64,000 bases of DNA, taken from an uncultured Lachnospiraceae bacterium. Its GTDB lineage: Bacteria; Bacillota; Clostridia; Lachnospirales; Lachnospiraceae. Positions 62,241 to 64,000 of this stretch are shown here, in pieces. The notes below the pieces were generated by a model. It did not search any database, was not told the origin of the DNA, and was given only the letters and a program-made list of their open reading frames with translations. Each line of letters begins with the position of its first letter. The first letter of the stretch is position 1. Position numbers and translations under genes: made by a program. The DNA is taken from NCBI GenBank assembly GCA_910588815.1, contig CAJUQY010000001.1, positions 22,319 to 86,318 of the forward strand, written 5' to 3'.

Positions 62241-63464
62241 ATGAGAATCGTTTTATTTTATTCAGAAACGGAATCCTTTAATTTTTTTACAGATCAACTG
62301 GCAGAGGAGCTTCGGGTTCGGGGACATGAGGCCTTTATTTTGGATTATCTGAGGCCGCAGTCGGAAGGAGCTCATTCTTATAAAGAGTTTGCTGGTTTTG
62401 CCGCAAAAAAGATAGATGCGGTAATTTGCTTTGATGGGCTGGGAAGCAGGGAGGATATGCTCATTGAGCTGTGGGATGCCCATGAGGCTGTGGTGGTGAA
62501 TATCCTGATGGATCATCCACTTCGCTTCCACCCCACTTTTGAAAAGCATCCCCGCCGCTATCTTTTGTTCTGCTGTGACAGGGACCACGTGACCTATGTG
62601 AGGGAATATTTTGGAGATAAGGTTCCCTATGTGCTTTTTATGCCCCATGTCGGCGTGGCGCCGAAGGAAAACGGACAGATTGTTCCCTATAAAGAGCGAA
62701 GATATGAAATTCTATTTTCGGCTACTTATTATCAGCCGGAGTCCATGCTTTCCCAGGTGGGGAAACAGATGTCGCTGCGCTTCAGCGACGGTACGTCGAT
62801 GGATGAATTTTATCGATTCGTGTATCAGAACCTGAAGGAAAATTCCGGATTTACAACAGAGCAGGCGGTTTTGTATACCATCAATCAGTTGGGATGGCAG
62901 CTTTCTATGGATGCTGTCAGGACTCTGATGAATGGTTCTGTTTACGTAGATTGGGCGATTCGCCAGTACCAGAGAGAGCAGGTGGTGAAGGTGTTGGCAG
63001 AATCAGGAATACCGTTTTATCTTCTGGGGAGGGGATGGGAAAATCATCCGTCCATCCATTGCAAAAATGTACACCGTCTGGATGACCGGGTTGCCTATGC
63101 AAGGACCCTGCCTGTGATGGCGGATGCTAAGATTAATCTGAACGTGATGCCCTGGTTTAAGGATGGGAGCCATGACCGGATTCCCAATACGCTGCTGCAG
63201 CATTCGGTGCCTTTGACGGATACCAGCCGCTGGCTCGAGGATAATTTTGTCGACGGACAGGATATCGCTTTGTATGACTTGGACCATTTGGAGGAGCTCC
63301 CGGCGATTGTGGAGCGGCTGCTTACGGATCAGGAATTGGCAGAGGAAATTATCCGGAACGGTTATGAGAAAGTGCTTTTGAACCTGACCTGGGGACACTG
63401 CGCAGAATGGGTTCTGGACGGGATTCAGGCGGTCAGGGCTAAAAAACTTAAGAAAAATACATAA
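62241..63464 (+). CDS. CgeB-like glycosyltransferase
   Basis: 407 residues. The N-terminus is MRIVLFYSETESFNFFTDQLAEEL with VVVNILMDHPLRFHP and CCDRDHVTYVREYF, as in DUF3880/CgeB proteins. The C-terminal GT-B half has LLGRGWENHPSIH, AKINLNVMPWFKDGSHDRI and LQHSVPLTDTSRWLEDNFVDGQDIALYDL in parts. Leader GGGGGG serves as ribosome site. It is a likely cytoplasmic transferase of the same island, distantly related to the one at 57292. Confidence 0.87.
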   Translation: MRIVLFYSETESFNFFTDQLAEELRVRGHEAFILDYLRPQSEGAHSYKEFAGFAAKKIDAVICFDGLGSREDMLIELWDAHEAVVVNILMDHPLRFHPTFEKHPRRYLLFCCDRDHVTYVREYFGDKVPYVLFMPHVGVAPKENGQIVPYKERRYEILFSATYYQPESMLSQVGKQMSLRFSDGTSMDEFYRFVYQNLKENSGFTTEQAVLYTINQLGWQLSMDAVRTLMNGSVYVDWAIRQYQREQVVKVLAESGIPFYLLGRGWENHPSIHCKNVHRLDDRVAYARTLPVMADAKINLNVMPWFKDGSHDRIPNTLLQHSVPLTDTSRWLEDNFVDGQDIALYDLDHLEELPAIVERLLTDQELAEEIIRNGYEKVLLNLTWGHCAEWVLDGIQAVRAKKLKKNT

Positions 63465-63467
63465 CTG

Positions 63468-63515
63468 CTTGTCATCAGTAATTGTATCTGGTAAAATACA
63501 ATTACTGATGGCAAG
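63468..63515. terminator. Long hairpin after the last glycosyltransferase
   Basis: A 20-bp stem (63468-63487 with 63496-63515; one T-G pair) with an 8-base loop starts 3 bp after the stop. The T tract is delayed (63523-63537), so termination may be partial. Confidence 0.65.
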
Positions 63516-63571
63516 TCGATAATTTTCGGTTTTTTTCTGCGAATGAATTAGAACGGAGGATAAAATGAAAG

Positions 63572-64000
63572 ATGTTCTCAAAAGTTGACAGGTGGATTTT
63601 GACGAAGCTTTCTTTAAAAATAGAAAATACAGCGGGAACTAAGCATAAGCGTTCATATCTATCTGATTTGGTCTTTTTGATTGTTTATACGGCCATATCT
63701 TTATATAATGCTTTGGCGTTGATGTTTTCTCAACTGATATTGACTGATGGGAAAGGTACTTCTCCTTCTCTTCTTGTGATCTGTTTGAATGTTATTGTTA
63801 TCGTCAGATTAAATATTGACATATACATAAAAAAGAAAGAAAATGTGAATGCTACCTTAGATAGGTTGCCGGCTGTGAAGTTCGTCCAGGAGATTGATAT
63901 AAAAACATGGAGATACCGATTGGAAATTCTTTGCGTAGGATATGGTATCATTTTGATGGTTATCGTATACTATTTTTGCTATGGGGAGGTAGTTAGCGGC
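63572..64000 (+). CDS. Partial membrane protein, 3' end beyond the window
   Basis: The frame is open from ATG 63572 to the window end (143 codons). GGAGG lies 12 bp upstream; an ATG at 63565 with better spacing meets a stop after seven codons. Hydrophobic segments lie at about residues 29-56, 67-79 and 113-136 (YGIILMVIVYYFCYG). The gene is markedly AT-richer than the preceding ones. Not recognised. Confidence 0.55.
   Translation, partial: MFSKVDRWILTKLSLKIENTAGTKHKRSYLSDLVFLIVYTAISLYNALALMFSQLILTDGKGTSPSLLVICLNVIVIVRLNIDIYIKKKENVNATLDRLPAVKFVQEIDIKTWRYRLEILCVGYGIILMVIVYYFCYGEVVSG

Noticed and set aside
63515..63522. GTCGATAA, identical to a sigma-28 -10 element
   Set aside because: No TTAT or TAAA lies 14-16 bp upstream and the element forms the edge of a hairpin, so a promoter is not supported.

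Overview
The window comes from a motile, Gram-positive, spore-former-like member of the Lachnospiraceae (Clostridia). The evidence is a Bacillus/Clostridium-type fla/che operon with FliY (CheC-like plus FliN), FlbD, CheC/CheD/CheV, FliW-CsrA and no P- or L-ring genes, strong GGAGG ribosome sites, frequent GTG/TTG starts, about 50% G+C, and family members typical of gut Lachnospiraceae. I cannot name the genus with confidence; Enterocloster or Hungatella relatives would fit.

Layout. (1) 1-7728: housekeeping or cell-envelope genes. These are the end of a repeat-rich protein with a degenerate AAA+-like domain, a sugar nucleotidyltransferase, a two-component pair, an AI-2E/YtvI-type membrane protein and an FtsA-like ATPase with an unusual tail. 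(2) 7747-10390: a chemoreceptor from a sigma-28-type promoter and an uncharacterised 213-residue protein, closed by a terminator. (3) 10497-37367: a single giant motility operon of 32 genes, from two sigma-A-type promoters to one terminator. It holds most of the basal body, hook, stator, C-ring and export gate, then sigD, flgF/flgG, cheC-cheD-cheV, a ParA ATPase and a ComFB-domain protein. (4) 37367-43611: late genes fliD, fliS, a FliT-like gene, a second FliD-like gene and a degenerate nucleotidyltransferase. (5) 43639-48766, minus strand: flgM-flgN-flgK-flgL-(unknown)-fliW-csrA. This operon meets the previous one at a perfect 26-bp inverted repeat. (6) 48877-52465: a second FliK-like protein with an orphan FlhB C-domain (YlqG/YlqH type), a leaderless lytic transglycosylase and a PilZ protein. 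(7) 52578-64000: a glycosylation region interrupted by an AAA/PD-(D/E)XK protein, a decayed gene and a duplicated XRE regulator. Two of its genes are frameshifted. The window ends in the start of an AT-richer membrane-protein gene.

How it works together. The big operon builds the hook-basal body and makes SigD. FlgM, encoded first in the divergent late operon, should hold SigD until the export switch (FlhB with FliK, possibly with the FliK-like/FlhB-C pair) lets FlgM leave. Four sites with the same architecture, YTTAT-N15-GNCGATAW, lie before the chemoreceptor, fliD, flgM and the second FliK-like gene, and they define a plausible local SigD regulon. FliW-CsrA would tune flagellin translation (the flagellin gene is not in the window), and the glycosyltransferases are plausible flagellin or surface modifiers.

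Most interesting points: flgC has left flgB-fliE and sits between cheY and fliY; fliL, flhF and flhG are absent while a ParA/ComFB pair ends the operon; FliY carries three tandem FliM-type EIQAML motifs; G7-G10 homopolymers occur inside or next to motility and glycosylation genes; and three frameshifts cluster in two adjacent glycosyltransferase genes.
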